A stretch of DNA of 64,000 nt from Hyalella azteca. Its lineage: Eukaryota; Arthropoda; Malacostraca; Amphipoda; Hyalellidae. Below are positions 30,601-57,400 of this stretch, piece by piece. The stretch is from contig NW_025936167.1 in NCBI RefSeq assembly GCF_000764305.2, forward strand, positions 1-64,000, in the 5' to 3' direction. The stretch's first letter is position 1. Each line of letters begins with the position of its first letter. The notes beneath the pieces were generated by a model. The model was given only the letters and a program-made list of their open reading frames with translations. It was not told the origin of the DNA and did no database searches. Position numbers and translations under genes: made by a program.

Positions 30601-31545
30601 TGTGTCATTTCATAAAATGTCAACTTCCGCATTTTGCATTACTTTACCGTTCCTGCCAAAATATCCTGCAGAATGTAATCATTGTAATGATAACAAGTCA
30701 ACCTACCGTCAACCGGGGCTACTCGGGACCTAGTCTGGAAAAGTCCTATTTTTGTCTGAAATATCGCGGCTCTAATATCATATAATTTCAGTAGGTATGA
30801 AATCTTGCGGCTCGAATATGTGTTATACGATCGGTCCATAAAGAAGTGTTGATCGGTTCAAAATGACATAAGAACAGGTTCTTTTGAATAACCTATGGAT
30901 TGGCACCATGCTGTATAGATATGGTAATATATCAATAAAGGAAAAACAAGTAAAAATGAGGGAAAATGTCCTTTATTCTACATCTACATCATCTACATAC
31001 TGTTAGTAATAGATGAGTATACTTTGCATGCTTCAAACGTTTTAAAATTGAGTTTTATTTCAAGTATCCTGGATTACCCCGTTGCAAGGGGTATTTTGGG
31101 ATGCTTTTATTTTGCGTCTGGTACCTTAAGAATAGCATATAGAATTTTTTTAGAGAGGCTATTTGATAGCCCCTGCAAAGAGCTTCAACATGAGCCCAAA
31201 CTTGTTTACGAAATGTTTCATGGAAAGAAGTTATTAATGAAAAACACTCAAAACTTTCCCTTATTACCCCATTTGATGGTAACATTTTTATGCCATGATG
31301 GAGGACTGTCCCAAAGCCCAATTTACTCCACCAGTCCTTTTTTACCCTGTTTGATGATACCTGGTGCATCTTAAACAATTTTGGAATATTGCAGCTTGAT
31401 GTTGCATATTAGTGAAAAATGAAATAGGACATAAATACTTCATCCAGCAGGAATCTCATGGACATGAAAGTCTATGACATGAGTTTCATTGCTGTCAGCT
31501 TAATCTCACTCTTGTATCTCCATCTGCAGATATCTCTTATCAAAC

Positions 31546-31644
31546 ATGGGTGACATTAATAACAGACTCTTTGGAGAGTGTTTTGAAATTATTGTTGGCA
31601 CAAATGAAGAGTATATACTTGCTTTCAACATCAAATATGCCAAG
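31546..31644 (+). CDS. PAK1IP1: PAK1IP1 exon 1
   Basis: ATG at 31546, MGDINNRLFGECFEIIVGTN, then EEYILAFNIKYAK. Donor AAG|GTTGGT. This ATG fits the family, whose proteins begin shortly before the first propeller strand. Confidence 0.85.
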
Positions 31645-34600
31645 GTTGGTTTATGTGTAATGTAAGGTAATATTTATTGGATAATCTTGAAATAAAATTT
31701 CTATTTATTGTGATATTCTATCTTGATAATACCAGCTCTGTGTATTTATAACTGCTTCAATTCTTCTATTTCTTAAAAAATGAAAATAGATATTGCAGAG
31801 GTGCTTTGTAATTTTTAATTCCTTCTACTTCACTTCCAGGAACAACCAATTATTTTTGTGCTGATTTTAGAACATTTCATCACCATTTTTGATGCACCCT
31901 GCAATATATGCAAATTATGGACAACTGAAACCAGTATTTAAACAATACCTGGATACTAGACATTGCTATCATTTGACATTCAGTTTAAAATCACCTACAT
32001 GATCTGCATCTCTGTTACTACCAAACTTCTCCCAAGTTATTTACATCTCTCTCATTATTGCTTTAAATTAGTGCAATTACTATTATGCATTTTCCTTACA
32101 GTTTCCACTGAAAAAATTTTCTGTTTCATATACATCTAAAAAATATATGATTTGCTAAAAGGTATAATTCTGAAAAAATAATAATATTCACATATGGAAT
32201 AATGTGCAGCTTTTGTTGTGTTTACGTGAACTCTTGTCTCCAGGATGGGCATTTTACGCTCAATTCAGCTTTTGCAAGCCACAGTCACTGCAGCGGCATC
32301 AGGAAGCTGACGATTTGTGGACCTCACATCGTCTCTGGGGGAGTTGATGAGATGGTCCATGTGTTCAATTTAAAGAAGCGCAACAAGATTGGTGTTATTG
32401 GTGAACATGAAGGTAAGTAAGGCTGTCATTGGTGTTATTGGTGAACATGAAGGTAAGTAAGGCTGTTATTGGTGAACATGAAGGTAAGGCTGTTATTGGT
32501 GTTATTGGTGAACATGAAGGTGAGGCTGTCATTGGTGTTATTGGTGAACATGAAGGTAAGGCTGTCATTGGTGTTATTGGTGAACATGAAGGTAAAGACG
32601 TCATTAGTGCTCAAAGTAAAATCATGTTTTTGTGTTGTTACATGAAGCTGTCTTTTGATTTTAATGTTGTTGGTAAACATGAAAATATATTTTTTATATA
32701 TGTATTGTTAGTAAAACATAACTTTTTTTTAATTGATAAACATGAATATGTTGCATTTTTTGTGCTGTTGGCAAGCAAGATTGTTTTGTAATCTTTGTGT
32801 TAAAATAGAATGTAATAGAAAAATGTAGTAGAATGGATATTATATAAATTAACAGGAAGCTCTGTGATATTTTTATTTTCTACAAAATGTCTGCTAATCA
32901 AAAGTGTTCTTTCTATCAGAATAAATTTGAAATTATGCATTATAAGAAATCTATAATTCACATAAAATTGAACATTACAACTTTTGCACCTTCTTTTGAA
33001 TCATTACTCAATTGCAGATTCTCTTCTAGTTATATTCATGTTCTTTTCCAAACAATGTGTTCAAGCCTTATCTTCCACTGGAACAAATGTACAAACTTAA
33101 TTAATTGTGAATAATTATTTGTATATATTAGTTATTGTTATTTTAAAGGCACCATCACAGATCTGCAGCAACACAAACAGAAATATGTTTTCTCAGCGTC
33201 TGAAGATGGAAAAATTTGTATATTCCTGGAAGGCAAATGGGAGGTGCGTAAATAATGACATTTTCATCCTTCCCTTGATTATTCCCAGCTTGAACCGGAA
33301 GCTCTGTTATGTTGCTTCATTGATATTCAGTTCACTTGAAATTTTTTATTATTTTGTGTTGCTATTGACTTCTTACATCACAATAATTTTTGTACTTGAA
33401 TATTTGAAGAATGTAATGATACATTTCTTTCATCTATCAAAGTGCATTTGACATTCATGAAAACATTATGAGGTTGATTCCAACATTTTATAATTTAATG
33501 GCCATTTACTCATAATATTTAATAATATTACTGTGGTATTGCACTAAATCTTGTGCTCCTCTGTTACATCTACATATTTTTATGAAAATGTCCCCATTGG
33601 TGGAACTAATGAATTTTCATTTCATAATTAATTACTATTTGACCGTAATAAGTATTAATGAAATAAACCAAGCTCTGCAGTTCATGACAAAGCTAACAGC
33701 ATATATCGATATTAGTTTTAATTGGTAGTAATGCTAGCTATTGATTTTTCATTATCCTTCATAGAACTAGATTATGTATTACTCCATCCCAACCCATCAA
33801 TATTTTTAAATATCCAGATATAATTTAATCTGTGATTCAATAATACTATACGGCCACTCATGGTACACAGTGTGAGAAGAAGCTCATCGGACACAAAGGA
33901 ACCATCAACAGCGTAGCCGTGCACCCCACGGGACGTCTCGCCATCTCCGTAGGCCAGGACCGCACGCTGCACACCTGGGACCTCATCAAGGGCAGGAAGG
34001 CTTACGTCTCCAACCTTCATGAAGGTAGGGTGCTATGTTGGGGCCCCAGTGGGGGTAACTTGCTATGTTGGGTAATCGTGTAACTAATTTCCAAAAAATT
34101 AGTAATCGTGCATTTATTTGCATGTTTAATTGCTCATCCTATAGTAGTCAACACAGTTATTGAATAACAAGACTCACATTTACCTCACTTTAATATCTTT
34201 TAACTATTATTTATATGCATAACTATTTTATCCATAACTATTTATATCCATATTTATATCCATAACATATAACAACTGTTGCAGTTGGCTCAATAGTGAA
34301 GTGGTCGCCCAGCGGGGAGGAGTACGTGGTGGTCGTGGACAGCAGAGTGGACCTGCACGCCGTGCAGTCCGCGCACACAGCGAGCTACTCGCACGACTTC
34401 TTCGTGCGCATCAACGACATCGCCTTCCTACAGGTCTTCTATTGCTAGGGATCTCGCTCATACATATAATTAATGCCAGACTTTCTGTATGAATTCTTTC
34501 TATTTTGTGGAGGTGTTGACTCCAGGTCTTGTCTGCTAGGCATCTCGCTCATACATATAATTAATGCCAGACTTTCCTTATGGATTCTTTCTATTTTGTG

Positions 34601-36447
34601 GAGGTGTTGATCCAGCAATACACTGCACTAGATTGTTTTATTGTTGATAAATTTATTTTGTGAAGGTGGCAATCCAGCAATATACTGCTGCACTAGATTG
34701 TGTTATTGTTGAACGCGGTGTTCAGTTTTGCAGTGAGCTACCCGTGAATTGTATCATGTTGGTGGCCTTAAGTAAAATTTATGCACAATCATTGAAAATC
34801 TTTCTATGAATTCTTCTCAGTTTGTAGAGATGTCAATCCTGCACTGCAATTTAACTGCTTTGATTTTTGTGGTAAAATATTCAATGGGTTACCCATCAAT
34901 TGCATGTATTTGCTTGTAAATAGTTTATAGAACCTTTGAAATGGTGCATATTCGTTTCTTATCCTCACTCGTGTCTTTTTCTTTCACTATAAAACTTATT
35001 CGTACTCTCTCAATGTGTAACGACCCCTCTAAGTTTGGTTGACCAGACGTCACAACAATCACTTTGTAGTATAATAAAAATAATAATGATAACAATAATA
35101 ATAATCATTTTGTGAATATTAAGGGTACTAATATAGTAACTGGCAATAATAACAATAATGATAATTTTGTGTTGCGTTGCTGAGGAGAAGGTGCTGCTGG
35201 TGGCGTACTATAATAAATAATAATAATAATGATTTTGTGAATGTTAAGGTCACTAATATAGTAACTGGTAATAATAATAAATAATAATAAATAATAATAA
35301 CAATAATAATAATACTGTTGCGTTGCCCAGGAGAAGGTGCTGCTGGTGGCGCTGGAGAACGGCCGTGTGGCGGTGCACGACTTAGCTGCGGGGGCGACGC
35401 TGCAGGCGTGGGAGGCGCACAGCAACAGAGTGCGCGCCATGGACCTAATGCCCCCCGCCGCCCCCCACACACACCCCAGATACTACCTCGTCACGGGGTC
35501 CTCTGATGGCTGGGTCAAAAGCAAAACCTGATAAATTTCGTCACCTTTGATGTACCAATCTAAACTCGTGTTCCTGTCATCCCTGCATAGAGTAACGCAT
35601 GTTAACGATGTGAGCTAGCGCTATCAACTAAATAATTTGTGTGTAACTGATTATTCATGCTGTTGAGAATGTGTGGGCTGAGAGACCGTATGTTACAATC
35701 GAATTCGAATGACTTGTGATTAACTTGAATAACTGATGCATAGGAACCATTAGACAACGGGAGTAAATGTTATCATATTACAAGAGTATGGATAACGGAA
35801 GTAAGTTTGTCCATATTAAATTGTTTTTGATAACGTGAGTGATTGTTCAAATAAAAGAACTTGAGGGAAACTAGGTAAATTTTATCCAAAAATGGTAACT
35901 TGTTGGTAACGGTAGCTGTTGAAGAATGTGTGTACATTTTATCTTCGTGTTGCAGAAGGATGACCTGAGTGAGCCCGCGGAGTGCGTGAGCGCGAAGGAC
36001 ACGCAGTGCAGGATTACGTGCCTCGTGGTCTACACGGACGCGCACTACAAGGAAGCAGTCAAGAGCCGCACGCTCGACCAAGTCAACGTCAAAGTCAACC
36101 GCATGATGCTGCGTGGCAAGCGAACCAAGTCAAAGACCAAGCGCGTCAAGCGTAGAGCAGACGACGACGACGATGATGACGAGATAGACGAGACGGAGTT
36201 CAAAGAGAAGGTCAAGGTGGAGTACGTACCCGTGCCCGTACCCAAGAAGAAGAAGAGGGTGACCATCGTGGAGGACGAAGAGGAGGAGGATGATGAGGAG
36301 GACGAAGAGCACATAGACAGCCAGGTGGAGGTGTACACGGGGTACCAGGCCCTGAAGATGATGGGGCTGGCCAAGGAGGAGAAGGAGACTGAAGGAACTT
36401 CCGTCAGAAAGAACAGAGGCAAAGTTCCTAAGCGGTTCACTGAGTGA
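31546..36447 (+). CDS. PAK1IP1: PAK1IP1/Mak11-like WD40 protein gene (seven exons)
   Basis: WD40 propeller protein of the nucleolus; the family acts in 60S ribosome biogenesis (yeast Mak11) and as a negative regulator of PAK kinase. Joined exons give about 446 residues, against about 390 in human. Visible features, in order: ECFEIIVGTNEEYILAF, SGGVDEMVHVFNLKKR, SASEDGKICIF, GHKGTINSVAVHPTGRLAIS with VGQDRTLHTWDL, VKWSPSGEEYVVVVD, ALENGRVAVHDL with GSSDGW, then RITCLVV and a long charged tail. Phases agree at all six junctions. It is convergent with the p38 gene. Confidence 0.92.
32244..32412 (+). CDS. PAK1IP1: PAK1IP1 exon 2
   Basis: The acceptor TCTCCAG is followed by DGHFTLNSAFASHSHCSGIR, then KLTICGPHIVSGGVDEMVHV and FNLKKRNKIGVIGEHE. 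Donor GAAG|GTAAGT, the first of about five identical donors in the repeat that follows. Confidence 0.9.
32385..32600 (+). repeat. Donor-bearing tandem repeat after PAK1IP1 exon 2
   Basis: Units of about 27-42 bp based on GTTATTGGTGAACATGAAGG, each with GAAG|GTAAG or GTGAG. The exon's last 27 bp and its donor are the founding unit. Use of a later donor would run into an in-frame TAA directly after the first (GGT AAG TAA). Confidence 0.93.
33149..33243 (+). CDS. PAK1IP1: PAK1IP1 exon 3
   Basis: The acceptor TTTAAAG is followed by (G)TITDLQQHKQKYVFSASED, then GKICIFLEGKWE. Donor GAG|GTGCGT. One WD repeat. Confidence 0.88.
33871..34024 (+). CDS. PAK1IP1: PAK1IP1 exon 4
   Basis: The acceptor TACACAG is followed by CEKKLIGHKGTINSVAVHPT, GRLAISVGQDRTLHTWDLIK, then GRKAYVSNLHE. 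It contains a clear GH...WD repeat. Donor GAAG|GTAGGG. Confidence 0.94.
34285..34433 (+). CDS. PAK1IP1: PAK1IP1 exon 5
   Basis: The acceptor TTGCAG is followed by (V)GSIVKWSPSGEEYVVVVDS, then RVDLHAVQSAHTASYSHDFF and VRINDIAFLQ. Donor ACAG|GTCTTC. Confidence 0.92.
34425..34625 (+). repeat. Donor-region duplication after PAK1IP1 exon 5
   Basis: The text from the donor on (ACAGGTCTTCTATTGCTAGG) is repeated about 94 bp later (CCAGGTCTTGTCTGCTAGGC), with the intronic ATCTCGCTCATACATATAAT. Confidence 0.85.
35060..35330 (+). repeat. ATA-rich repeats with an intronic copy of the exon-6 acceptor and exon start
   Basis: At 35168-35205 TGTTGCGTTGCTGAG|GAGAAGG and GTGCTGCTGGTGGCG copy the real junction at 35330/35331, 146 bp upstream. 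The rest is an AATAAT-type microsatellite. Confidence 0.88.
35331..35513 (+). CDS. PAK1IP1: PAK1IP1 exon 6
   Basis: The acceptor GCCCAG is followed by EKVLLVALENGRVAVHDLAA, GATLQAWEAHSNRVRAMDLM, then HPRYYLVTGSSDGW. The best donor is TGG|GTCAAA, which keeps phase 0 with exon 7 but is weak; the frame runs on to a TGA at 35529-35531. A small exon with the usual VKxW strand may be missing. Confidence 0.85.
35956..36447 (+). CDS. PAK1IP1: PAK1IP1 last exon with charged tail
   Basis: The acceptor TTGCAG is followed by KDDLSEPAECVSAKDTQCRI and TCLVVY, the last propeller strand. A basic stretch (RGKRTKSKTKRVKRR), an acidic run of seven aspartates, KKKKR, then a second acidic run and GKVPKRFTE follow before TGA. 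The alternating basic and acidic tail suits a nucleolar protein and is longer than in vertebrates. Confidence 0.93.
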   Translation, partial: KDDLSEPAECVSAKDTQCRITCLVVYTDAHYKEAVKSRTLDQVNVKVNRMMLRGKRTKSKTKRVKRRADDDDDDDEIDETEFKEKVKVEYVPVPVPKKKKRVTIVEDEEEEDDEEDEEHIDSQVEVYTGYQALKMMGLAKEEKETEGTSVRKNRGKVPKRFTE

Positions 36448-39400
36448 TACGCAGCGGTGTAGATGTAGCGGCAGATTGTAACATTATATAGTGACACGTT
36501 GAATTTTATGCGTTTCATTTATTGGATGTTGTGATAGAGGCATCTTATTGTTCATTATACATTTGTTCCTCATGGGAAGACACTGTAAGGTTCAAATCAT
36601 TACCATGACGCGGAGGAGAGCTAGGAAATGAGTAAGTCATGCAAGTCTATAACTTTATTTGAATTTATTAGTAGCAATACTCACATGAAATGCTAAACTT
36701 ATACAAAGTACTTCATTATTCAACAAATGATAAAAATCAAAGCACTAAATGTGTTTCTAAATTACACGACGTAAGCGCAATGTACAAGACGCTAGCAACG
36801 GTGGTAGCGATGTTCGCGGACCGTTAATTCTGCACAATATCATTCTATTAATTCTCAACAATTGCTTCGGTATTATAATTAAAATTTCCTCGATCAGGAT
36901 TTCGGCAAATGTGGCGGTAGATATATCAGCTTCTTAGTTTAATTGCCAAGTATTACCCACAACAATTACCATCTATTGCACGTCAAATAAAACTATAAAA
37001 AAAATTATTGAGTGACTAAGTTAATAAAATAATCATGAATTGACCAAGTTGCATTGAATATAACATTGCCTTGCATACAACATTGCATCGAATAAAACAT
37101 ACATGAAGTCGATCCTCATGAAAGAGATACTGATAAGGTCGCAAATTTGTCGTATTGAGAGTTAGTTTAGTGGCCACATGTTTACTAGCACTTCAGCCAA
37201 TTTGCTAACTCACCGAAAATCAAGATGAACATCAGGTGCAAGATCTCAATTATTGAAAGTTTTCAAAATCAAAAGTTTGTCATCACCCACAAAGGGCAGG
37301 AGATCTCAGATGTCCAGCCCGCTGAAGCTGGCTCGAAAGAAGCAGCGTTAGCATCTCAAAGAGACGAAGTGACAAGGAGGCACAGGAGAAGAGCAACAGA
37401 AACGAAGACACTTGAACAAGAGGTCACTTACATGGGACGTCGGCCTCCCGCACGAGAGAGTCAGAGAAGGGAAATGTAAGGAATCCTGCCTACATAATAA
37501 CTTGATGTGAAGAATCCTACCTACATAATAACTTGACCCCACAACTTAGAACCGCGGTCAGATTCTGCGAGCTGAGCGGTGGGGCGCTCAGGAACAACCC
37601 CCCTGGGAACGAGAGACGCTCACCTCCCATGAGTACAGACCTGCGTCAGCAGACCTCCTGAGGTCGGGATGTGAGTGCCGTGCACACGACGACGGTAAGA
37701 CAAATACACCGTGTAGCAGGTTACGGGTTAGTGATTGGCAGGTTCAGCTGCAATCACGAGGATTGGCTGCGCAATCACGAGGATTGGCTGCGCAATCACG
37801 AGGATTGGCTGCACAAATATTGGTTGAAAAAGTACAAAGATCGGGTGCTTAAAGAAAAAGATTGGTTGCAGGATTCATGATGCCCTCAATTCTTTTGCAT
37901 GACGCAGGATTAAGACAAAATGGCTGTATAAGACGAACACAAACTAACGAACTCTAGTTAATATAATGCAACGACATACTAACGTGCATAGTTGTGCTGG
38001 GGCTGAGATCAGGCCTTGTCTCGCCGGTCGTTGCAACACAAAATGTACACAGCTAGCTGGGTCTCGAAACCGCTTCAATCTTCGTGACCTCAACCACTCA
38101 GCCACTCCGCGGCGGCAGTCGACACTAAACCTAATGAACTTTTCAATAAAACATTTCAGTTACCTCCCAAAAAATTCTCAAACTTTTATCTTGTAAATGT
38201 AGTCTCACACCACAATACACTCAACTAAAGAACAAACATGAATAGTTCAGCCAGACTTGAGTATCTGAATAACATACGCTCGCTTCTGGACAAATGTTCT
38301 AAGTTTATGTCTTTTATTCTGGGAACTCCAATAGAAACTCGTAGAATAATAACAGGTATGGGTTGATAGAGGTTAATTCGTCGTTACACACCGCAATGAT
38401 AATAACAATATAATAAGAACCAAGGCTCAGGCTTCGCGTTCATAGAGGAGTTTTAATTTCGTAATGAGAATGAACGCAAAAATAAAAAGCCAGACATTCT
38501 GAATGTTTGATAAATCATAATGCAATTAAGCGCGTCAAGTGCCACTAAAATGGTCAGGATTCTGAAGGATTCTTATACGAATTCATCATCAGAATCTGAA
38601 GATAAAATATGAACTGAAAGCACACGATTGAAACCCATGCTTCTGAATGGGAATTTTGTAAAAATATTGCCGTTTATTCCCGAACAGAAAAATTTTTACT
38701 TACTTTTGTAAGATAAATGAATATAAGCCTAATGTAAAATGAATATAAGCCTAATGTTTTTGAACACAATTGCAAGTGCCAGTTCGTATACAAATACTAA
38801 ACTGTGATCAACTTTAACCAAACAATCATGAAGACAATGAAAAGAAAAAGCGCGGGCTTAGCCTGTTGGCATCCGAGACGAACCGCTGCCACCATTAAAT
38901 TTACGCCGAAAAAAAGAAAGTTAATAAATAAAAATTACAAATAGAGATAAAATATTCCAATCAATTGCTAACATCGCTTTGCTGCCAAATTTCCTACGAC
39001 GACATCACTGAACAGATTACATCAGCCGTCACTTGGTGCATTGGCTTATGAGCGCCTGGTGAGGAGAGGAGGAGGTTTATGAGCGTTTGTGAGGAGTGTA
39101 GTTACTTGCTCCCTCACAGCTGTTACTTTATAACATAATACATTACATACTTACTTTTATCATATTATTATTATATCAGAGTATACATTACTTTCAACAT
39201 CACTAAATTATTCAACACTTTTGTTTGATGATAAAAAATTACTGAATTTGAAAAAGGGAAAATCTTCCTGCATTTATAAGTAAATAAATATATGAGTGAA
39301 GTAGTCATTCTCATATTTCGTGTTAAGAACAACATACAACATTGTCTTGCATACAACATTGAAGAGAAAACAACATAAATGCGTATGGTTCGCTGCACTG

Positions 39401-39600
39401 CAACATAACAATAAGTCATATTTTTCCACGTGAAAAAAAAAATAACATTTTGGCACACATTTAAGTATGAATTTGTTACGTGCAACTGTAGCCTCGTTAG
39501 TTAGTGATGATAGTGAGTGTTTGTGACAACATCGCTGGTGACCACATCACAGTCATCTTTGTTGTGATAGAACCGAAATAGAACCACACGGTTCACTTGA
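36448..39600. other. Intergenic region between convergent genes
   Basis: AT-rich 3' flank of PAK1IP1; an AATAAA-containing string at about 36986 is a candidate polyadenylation signal. Three short copies of CAATCACGAGGATTGGCTGC lie at 37750-37815. No coding family recognised in the frame at 37225-37479. Confidence 0.5.
37985..38115 (-). repeat. tRNA-derived SINE
   Basis: On the minus strand GGAGTGGCTGAGTGGTTGAG has a Ser/Leu-tRNA-like A box, and GGTTTCGAGACCCAG a B box, about 35 bp apart. A non-tRNA body follows. Confidence 0.7.
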
Positions 39601-39660
39601 CGGTACCTAGAACCACACGGTTCACTTGACGGTACCTAGAACCACACGGTCCACTTGACG
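39575..39660. repeat. 28-bp tandem repeat (AGAACCACACGGTTCACTTG)
   Basis: Three copies. Confidence 0.9.
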
Positions 39661-41230
39661 GTACCATGTCGCCATGTACACACTAGTGTCGCCATGTGTA
39701 CTAGTGCCGCCATGTGTACGGTACTTGTGTCGCCGTGTGTGCCTGTGTCGCCATGTGCACACTCTTGCCGCCATGTGTACTTGTGTCACCTTGTGTACTT
39801 GCGCCGACATGTGTACACTTGTGTCGCCATGTGCACTTGTGTCGCCATGTGTACTTGCGTCGTCATAAGCACCACAGGCATATGTTTGAGCAAACACCCT
39901 GTTATGTTGTACATGTTTGACGGGGCAGCGCAATAATGTTTGGGGCAATCATTGGGGCATCATAAAGAGGACATGAGGAGATGGAGATGTCGGGGGAGGG
40001 GAAACCGGGGATATGGGGAGTGGACATTAATTATAGAGATAATTCACGTGCAGTGTTATGTTCAAGGGATGCACAAGGATACTAAGGAATTCATCCAGCA
40101 TCAAATAAGGGGACAATGAGAACCGCTTTAATAATAAATGAACCACAAATAACAGAATATACGAGCCTCAAATATCGTATTATAATAATGAGAGAATCGT
40201 AAAATCACTTAAGGCGCACAAATTTCAAAAACTATATTATAGGATAATCGCAAAATAATCACAAATGTGATTATTTGCACAAATATGCAGCCAAGTTAGG
40301 GACAGTAAATACGATTATGGCTGATAAATGGCAAAAGTTCTGTGCAAAATGTTTTTAAATGACCTTACGAAACTCTGGTACCACGCAGGTTTCTGACGCG
40401 GAGCCCTATATACACTAGGCTTGCAGTTCTGCATGGGTCTGTTTATGGCTACCCGATCAAAATCAGCTTCTGATCAGAATCTCGTTTCCCATTTTATAGT
40501 CGCCTAAGAGTATGACACGTGCGTCTAGAGAGTATAGCATGTGTACCTTAATTGATAGAAACAAGTGTGCCCTGATAGTAAGACAAGTGCGTCCGGAGAG
40601 TATGATAAGTTTCTCCTGAGAGTTAGACAAGGATTAGCCGAATCTTGCCAAGCTTGCAAACAGCCCGTACGCTGCATTTTAAACCCAGAGCCAAAGCGGA
40701 CATTAGCGGCTGATTTACGCACTCCCCGAGTCTAGGGCGGCACCTGCTGCAGATGCAGAGTCGGGGCCTGCATCCAAATTTTGTTAGGGTGAGAACCAAT
40801 GATTTTAGCTGCAGTGTAACTGCTGCGTGCTGAGGGCCGCTGCAGTGTAACTGCTGCGTGCTGAGGGCTGCTGCAGTGTAACTGCTGCGTGCTGATGCAG
40901 TGTAACTGCTGCTGCTGGCACTGCTCAAGCCACCGCAGTGCACGAGTAAAAATTAGTCTTAATTTTTAATTAATTAAGTTCAATTATTAGTCTTCATTTT
41001 AAAAAGTTCAATGCTACAAATGATCCAGGATCGGGACATAGACAAACCTAAAAAATGGACATAAAATTAATCTATGAAACTCATCCTTTAAGCTTTTAAA
41101 ATATTAATAAATAGCAGAGCAGGAGAATGTGACGGCGGCAGACTTAATATTTAAGTAGAACTCTTAAGTAGTTTAAGTCGTTAGAAGCGAATAGCCTAAA
41201 ATGAATAAGATGTCATTTGACAAAACCGTT
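39661..41230. repeat. Composite repeat, copy A (order P-Q)
   Basis: P: an array of TGTCGCCATGTGTACT units (39661-39865), then a unique part up to GAGAACCAATGATTTTA at about 40806. Q: GCTGCAGTGTAACTGCTGCG units (40808-40915), then text ending ACAAAACCGTTCC at about 41233. Copy B at 45680-47995 holds the same two parts in the order Q-P. Confidence 0.85.
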
Positions 41231-41442
41231 CCAAAAATACAACTTTGAACGAACCTACTATACAAACATCGGTCTTGATAACATATACAATCCAGTTTGT
41301 GTTAAAACAAAGTTAAATCAACGTACATAAAATGGCGCAACTACGGGACAAAATGTTTTTCATCATCTTTCATCTGAAGGAAACTTCGCTACAGAGAAGC
41401 CAATATTGCGAGCAGCTGCAGCAGTTGTAGCAGGAGATCTGG

Positions 41443-56108
<14,666 letters not shown>

Positions 56109-56724
56109 GATTAAAGAAATAAACTGAAAAGCTGAAAATTGTACATGATTAGACAAAATATTGCAGATATAAAATTTTAGGCCATTTTATGCATACCTAC
56201 AAAAAGTAGCAATGCCAAAATTGTATTGGCTATGAATAGCTGTATTTTTGGAAAATTCTGCCTAATGTTACAGATGTTTCCAACAAGAATTTGAAATATT
56301 CAGCAAAAATTTTCTGCAAAAATCCTAAAAACAGCCCATTTCAAGGCTATTACAGACTTATTTACAGTACTTTGAATTGCAGGTAGGCCTAGTACCGTAG
56401 TAGCCAGGTACATGAGTCGTACATCTGATGATCTGTCTTAAATCTAATTATTGATAAAATGTTTTCAAATTTTAGGTAACAAGATTTTAAAAATTATTGA
56501 AAATTTGGCACCATGGAGAAACAAAAATTTAGTAATAATATGAAAACTTCAATCCAGTAACTTGTAAGGCTGTACTGTAATCAGTGTAATGTGTAATCAT
56601 AAATTCATAAATCATGTAATGTGGCTAACAAGATTACAATTTACAAGAGGCTGACACCCTGGCAGCTTGGGCCATTGGCAATATCATGAATATGGGCATA
56701 CTTGAGCATTAACAAGCAAATAGG

Positions 56725-57400
56725 ATCTTAAACTGACTAGTGACTACAAATAAGAATAACCAAATAAGGTAACAATACAGAAACTGGCGACGCCTGGGCA
56801 ACCTCCAGCTCCTGGTCTCCATGATGAATGATAGCCTTGATGGCAGCCCGTTTGCCCAATTTAGACGGCACATGGGCTTGACGAACCACAACTGTTGTTG
56901 TTGACGGGTTGAAAGTTGGAGGCGAAGAAGAGGTCTCGCACAAACAACTGACAGGCGACAGCGGACCGTCATCGGGCACCAGCAATAGATGTAGCTATGC
57001 CCGGAAAAATCTTCCCAGTCCAATTTAGTGAAATGTGCAGAAATTCAACGATTCGAATATGACCACAGCTTATCATAACATAACATAATAATAATATAAT
57101 AATATGGCGTTATAGAATAAACCGGGTTGGCCTGTTGTCTATTCTTATAATGCTTATGATGCGTCTTCTTTTGATTGCGGTATCCCTAGGTAAGAGGAGC
57201 TTCTTCTTCTTTTCGGGGTGTCTACACTGGGTAGACTTAAAGCCACAGGTCGACCTCGAGGACGGCCGTTGGGCCTGAGAGCCTGTATTGTGTTTAAATT
57301 CTTCTGGGTAAGAGGAGCGAAAAAGAAGTGGCGCATAGTGGCCAGAAGGAGAAAGAAGAATTGAAAAGAACAGTAGGAAATGAAAAAGGCATCGCGCATG
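56725..57400 (-). other. Coding-like minus-strand segments, unrecognised
   Basis: Around 56790-57000 the minus strand reads VVVRQAHVPSKLGKRAAIKA and HHGDQELEVAQASPV. Around 57155-57310 it reads ALRPNGRPRGRPVALSLPSV with an AT-hook-like RPRGRP, then TPKRRRSSSYLGIPQSKEDA and a stop. They could be 5' exons of the p38 transcript, another gene or old mobile-element text. No family recognised. Confidence 0.25.

Larger units (their letters stand above)
25041..31545. other. Intergenic region without recognised genes
   Basis: AT-rich. It holds three minisatellites (26371-26556; 26986-27208; 27560-27656) and a direct repeat of about 85 bp (30468-30553 and 30733-30818, CTGGAAAAGTCCTATTTTT). Short open frames such as 31024-31374 show no family resemblance. 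No tRNA or rRNA seen. Confidence 0.6.

Noticed and set aside
31024..31378. Open frames on both strands before PAK1IP1
   Set aside because: No domain or motif seen, and overlapping open frames on opposite strands argue for chance.
35105..36518. Minus-strand frames over PAK1IP1 exons 6-7
   Set aside because: Antisense shadows; serine runs mirror the acidic coding tract.
39655..39936. Cys-rich frames of SPCVLVSPC type
   Set aside because: Come from the TGTCGCCATGTGTACT repeat.
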